From contig JADGQH010000116.1 of the NCBI GenBank assembly GCA_017881985.1, positions 1-9,114 on the forward strand: DNA of 9,114 nt, read 5' to 3'. This document shows positions 6,715 to 9,114 of this stretch, in pieces. Both the position numbers and the translations under genes were made by a program. The notes below the pieces were generated by a model. It was not told where the DNA came from. It saw only the letters and a program-made list of their open reading frames with translations, and ran no database searches. The stretch comes from Chloroflexota bacterium (GTDB lineage Bacteria; Chloroflexota; Limnocylindria; Limnocylindrales; CSP1-4). Numbering within the stretch: position 1 is the first letter of the stretch; the number at the start of each line of letters is the position of its first letter.

Positions 6715-6754
6715 GTTAACACGATGTTGAAACGGCGGCAACTGCCGGTTGACG
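6715..6754 (+). promoter_or_regulatory. putative PHO box (PhoP-type 11-bp-phased repeats) for pstS
   Basis: GTTAACA (6715), GTTGAAA (6726) and GTTGACG (6748) start exactly 11 and 22 bases apart; the intervening phase position (6737, GGCAACT) is a poor match. PhoP-family regulators bind 7-bp direct repeats at 11-bp spacing upstream of pst genes (TTAACA-like in Bacillus, GTTCACC-like in Streptomyces). The array precedes the pstS start by 100 bases. GACAAT at 6776-6781 is a possible -10. An alternative reading is a dyad: CGCCGTT (6711-6717) and AACGGCG (6731-6737) form a 7-bp inverted repeat across part of the same sequence. Confidence 0.55.
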
Positions 6755-6797
6755 CGTGCGCTCCAGCCTGAGCGTGACAATCGAGAAGACCCGCCGC

Positions 6798-6857
6798 ATG
6801 AAGACACCCGACCGACGGGCGATCGGCGGCAACACCACGGAGGACCAGGCCAGGTGA
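6798..6857 (+). CDS. possible 19-codon leader ORF before pstS
   Basis: ATG 6798 opens a 19-codon frame (MKTPDRRAIGGNTTEDQAR) whose TGA (6855-6857) overlaps the pstS GTG start as GTGA, the geometry of translational coupling. Only a weak ribosome site (GAGAAG, 6783-6788) precedes it. There is no run of rare or identical codons that would suggest classical attenuation. It could be chance. Confidence 0.25.
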   Translation: MKTPDRRAIGGNTTEDQAR

Positions 6858-7999
6858 TCATCACCTCCCCCAGGCGGCTCGGGGCGCTCGCACTCGCGGC
6901 GGCATTCGCCGTGGGCGCATGCTCCGGCAGCTCCAGCGCCGCGCCGGCGGCAAGCACCGCGCCCGGCGCATCCGCGGCCGCGAGCGGGTCAGCGGGCGGA
7001 CCCACGGTGCCGGCCGGCGACGTCTCCCTTGCCGGTGCCGGAGCAACGTTCCCCGGACCGCTCTACCAGGTCTGGGTCGAGAAGTTCGCGGCGGCCCACC
7101 CGAACGTCAAGATCGACTACCAGGCGATCGGATCGGGCGGCGGGATCAAGAACATCACCGCTCAGACCGTCGACTTCGGCGCGTCCGACGCGGCCATGAA
7201 GGACGCGGAGATCGCCGCTCTGCCGGCGGGCACGAAGATCCTGCACATCCCGACCGCACTTGGCGCCGTCGTCATGATCTACAACCTGCCGGGCGTCACG
7301 GCCCTGAACCTCGACGGCCCCACCGTCGCGGGCATCTTCCTCAAGACCATCACGAAGTGGAACGACCCGCAGATCGCGGCACTCAACAGCGGCGCGACGC
7401 TCCCCGCCACCGACATCGTCGTCGTCCACCGCTCCGATGGCTCAGGCACCACGAACGCCTTCACGTCGTACCTGGGCGCCGTCAGCGCCGCGTGGAAGAG
7501 CGGCCCCGGGGTGGGCAAGGACGTCAACTGGCCGACCGGGATCGGCGCCAAGGGCAACGATGGCGTGGCCGGCGGGGTCAAGCAGACGCCCGGTGCCATC
7601 GGCTACGTCGAGCTGAACTACGCGACCCAGGCGGCGCTCGCCACCGCCAAGCTCAAGAACGCGGATGGCGCGTTCGTCGCCGCCTCCGTGGATGGCGTGA
7701 CCGCGGCCGCCGACGCCGCCGCGGCGGCGTTCCCGGCCGACTTCCGGGCCGACCCGATCATCAACGGCGCGGGGGCCGGCACGTATCCAATCGCCTCCTA
7801 CACCTACCTCCTCGTCTACGCCGACCAGAAGGACCTGGCGAAGGGCCAGGCCCTGCTCTCCTTCGCCTACTGGGCTCTCACCGACGGCCAGGCCGACGAG
7901 AACGGGCTCGGCTACGCGCCACTTCCGAAGGCCGTCGCCGACAAGGCCCTCGCCGAGCTTCACACGATCACCTCGGGCGGCTCGCCGATCTGGCCGTAG
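6854..7999 (+). CDS. pstS: phosphate ABC transporter, phosphate-binding lipoprotein PstS
   Basis: 381 residues from GTG 6854, chosen because GGAGG (6839-6843) lies 10 bases upstream and the signal peptide starts there; an in-frame TTG at 6749 falls inside the putative PHO box. The N-terminus is a lipoprotein signal (SPRRLGALALAAAFAVGAC) with lipobox VGA-C and lipidated C23. A Ser/Ala/Gly/Pro-rich tether of about 25 residues follows. The binding-protein fold then shows the PstS phosphate-site segments: AGAGATFPGPLY, IGSGGGIKNI, VDFGASDAAM, HRSDGSGTTNAF and AKGNDGVAGGVKQTPGAIGYVEL. It captures phosphate outside the membrane and passes it to PstC/PstA. Lipid anchoring is as expected for a monoderm or for an organism with surface-anchored binding proteins. 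pstC follows after 142 bases with a strong hairpin between them. Expression is probably induced by phosphate starvation through the upstream repeat array. Confidence 0.96.
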   Translation: MIITSPRRLGALALAAAFAVGACSGSSSAAPAASTAPGASAAASGSAGGPTVPAGDVSLAGAGATFPGPLYQVWVEKFAAAHPNVKIDYQAIGSGGGIKNITAQTVDFGASDAAMKDAEIAALPAGTKILHIPTALGAVVMIYNLPGVTALNLDGPTVAGIFLKTITKWNDPQIAALNSGATLPATDIVVVHRSDGSGTTNAFTSYLGAVSAAWKSGPGVGKDVNWPTGIGAKGNDGVAGGVKQTPGAIGYVELNYATQAALATAKLKNADGAFVAASVDGVTAAADAAAAAFPADFRADPIINGAGAGTYPIASYTYLLVYADQKDLAKGQALLSFAYWALTDGQADENGLGYAPLPKAVADKALAELHTITSGGSPIWP

Positions 8000-8021
8000 C
8001 CGCGCCACGTGCTCCTCCTCT

Positions 8022-8058
8022 CGGACCGGCCCGGCTGCGATGCGGCCTGGCCGGTCCG
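8022..8058 (+). terminator. strong hairpin between pstS and pstC
   Basis: CGGACCGGCC (8022-8031) and GGCCGGTCCG (8049-8058) form a perfect 10-bp stem. Inside it, after one C/T mismatch (8032/8048), six more pairs form, one of them G-U, around a 3-base GAT loop. It begins 22 bases after the pstS stop. No T-run follows, so partial termination or 3'-end protection of pstS mRNA is more likely than a full stop. Confidence 0.65.
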
Positions 8059-8084
8059 TCTCCGTTGCTTCGTGAAGCGTGCGG

Positions 8085-8090
8085 TACGCT
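8085..8090 (+). promoter_or_regulatory. possible internal -10 element upstream of pstC
   Basis: TACGCT (8085-8090) fits TAnnnT, and its string TACGCTCCC closely matches TACGATCCC before ppk1 (1052-1060). TTGCTT at 8065-8070 is a possible -35 but only 14 bases away. It would give pstC a second start of transcription downstream of the pstS hairpin. Evidence is a single motif. Confidence 0.25.
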
Positions 8091-8141
8091 CCCCGTGATC
8101 GCCACGTCGACTCCCCCCGCTCCACCGAGGATCGCCTTGCG

Positions 8142-9092
8142 ATGACCGTCGCCCCCATCGTCCGGCTCCGCGGCCGGACCGCGCCCCGACGCGCGGACGT
8201 CGTGTTCCGCAGCGGCACGCGCGTGTTCGGCGCGGCGGTGCTTCTCACGCTCGGTGTCGTGGCGGGCGTCCTCGTCGTCTCCTCGGCGCCTGCCTGGGTG
8301 CGCTTCGGGGTCGACCTCATCACCCGGTCCACCTGGGACCCGGTCCGCGAGGTCTACGGCGCGCTGCCGTTCATCGTCGGGACGCTCTACGCGGCCGCCA
8401 TCGCCCTGATCATCGCGACCCCGATCGGGGTCCTCACCGCGCTCTTCCTCTCGGAGTTCGCGCCGCGGCGGGTCGCCATTCCGCTCACCTTCACGATCGA
8501 GCTGCTCGCGGCGATCCCCAGCGTGGTGATCGGCCTGTGGGGCATCTTCGTGCTCAGCCCATTCCTTCGAGACACGGTCGACACCTGGCTGATCGCGACG
8601 CTCGGCTGGCTCCCCTTCTTCCGCGGCCCGAGCTACGGAGTGGGCCTGGGCGCGGCCGGCGTGATCCTCGCGATCATGATCCTGCCGACGATCGTGTCGA
8701 TCTCGCGCGAGGTGCTGAGCTCCGTCCCGAACAGCCAGCGCGAGGCGATGTTCGGCCTCGGTGCCACGCACTGGGAGGTCGCGGTCAAGGCCGTGCTTCC
8801 GTACGCACGGTCCGGCGTCGTGGGCGCAGCGATCCTCGGCCTCGGCCGGGCGCTCGGCGAGACGATGGCCGTCACGATGGTGATCGGCAACGGCCAGGAC
8901 ATCCCGGTCTCGGTGTTCGACCAGGCGCAGACGATCGCCTCGAAGATCGCGGTCACGTTCAACGAGGCGAGCGGGGGGCTCCAGACCCAGTCGCTCGTCG
9001 CCATCGGGCTCATCCTCCTCGTGATGACCCTCCTCCTCAACGTCGCTGCGCGCCTGCTCGTCTCGCGCGCACAGCAGGGCCCCGCTCGATGA
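8142..9092 (+). CDS. pstC: phosphate ABC transporter permease PstC
   Basis: 316 residues from ATG 8142, with CGAGGA (8126-8131) as a ribosome site. An in-frame GTG at 8079 would add 21 residues that overlap promoter-like sequence. Six membrane helices are visible at about 26-48, 76-103, 111-138, 165-186, 224-249 and 283-306, the usual PstC topology with a cytoplasmic, Arg-rich N-terminus. The cytoplasmic EAA loop, which docks the ATPase PstB, is at about 200-222 (REAMFGLGATHWEVAVKAVLPYAR), followed by GLGRALGETMAVTMVIGN, a signature of Pst permeases. It forms the phosphate channel with PstA. The stop overlaps the next ATG as ATGA (9089-9092), so translation is coupled to pstA. Confidence 0.96.
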   Translation: MTVAPIVRLRGRTAPRRADVVFRSGTRVFGAAVLLTLGVVAGVLVVSSAPAWVRFGVDLITRSTWDPVREVYGALPFIVGTLYAAAIALIIATPIGVLTALFLSEFAPRRVAIPLTFTIELLAAIPSVVIGLWGIFVLSPFLRDTVDTWLIATLGWLPFFRGPSYGVGLGAAGVILAIMILPTIVSISREVLSSVPNSQREAMFGLGATHWEVAVKAVLPYARSGVVGAAILGLGRALGETMAVTMVIGNGQDIPVSVFDQAQTIASKIAVTFNEASGGLQTQSLVAIGLILLVMTLLLNVAARLLVSRAQQGPAR

Positions 9093-9114
9093 GCGCGACG
9101 CCGGGGATGCTGGC
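9089..9114 (+). CDS. start of next gene, presumably pstA
   Basis: ATG 9089 overlaps the pstC stop as ATGA and opens a frame reading MSATPGML to the window edge. Eight residues cannot identify a protein. The call as the partner permease PstA rests only on the usual pstSCAB gene order. Confidence 0.55.

Noticed and set aside
6919..8145. 408-residue plus-strand frame overlapping pstS
   Set aside because: It is a frame-shifted, Arg-rich shadow of pstS, which has a signal peptide and all phosphate-site segments in its own frame.

Overview
The window is very GC-rich and gene-dense, with many 4- to 8-base gene overlaps and frequent GTG starts. The pstS lipoprotein signal is followed by an Ala/Ser/Gly-rich tether. 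This resembles an uncultured high-GC Chloroflexota genome (Limnocylindria-like) or an actinobacterium. That placement is an impression from composition and gene style, with no phylogenetic test behind it. Nearly everything from 1.1 kb onward concerns phosphate and polyphosphate.

Layout. (1) 1-987, plus strand: the C-terminal end of a DUF971 protein overlaps a YbjQ/UPF0145 protein by ATGA, and a small two-helix membrane protein follows. A GC hairpin (590-612) lies between the last two. (2) 988-5095, plus strand: an extended -10 promoter candidate (1049-1057) precedes polyphosphate kinase ppk1, followed by a CYTH-CHAD two-domain protein. (3) 5137-6556, minus strand, convergent with the previous block: a small Arg-rich coiled-coil protein with an AAGxVVx heptad repeat lies directly upstream of, and overlaps, an exopolyphosphatase (Ppx/GppA family). 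The Ppx frame has no ATG, GTG or TTG ahead of its first conserved phosphate-binding motif. (4) 6557-6853: a divergent regulatory region with a 22-bp near-perfect tandem duplication and an 11-bp-phased GTTRAMR array that looks like a PhoP (PHO) box, then a 19-codon leader ORF. (5) 6854-9114, plus strand: the high-affinity phosphate ABC transporter genes pstS and pstC and the first codons of pstA. A strong hairpin separates pstS and pstC.

Working together (inference from the families): PstSCA imports phosphate. Ppk1 stores it as polyphosphate using ATP. The CHAD protein probably binds polyphosphate, and its CYTH domain may hydrolyse short-chain tri/polyphosphate. Ppx returns phosphate from the chains. 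The only stretch with several regulatory-looking repeats is the one between the ppx-side operon and pstS, where a phosphate-starvation regulator would be expected. No RNA genes, CRISPR arrays, insertion sequences or attachment sites were recognised. No gene-free stretch exceeds 300 bases.
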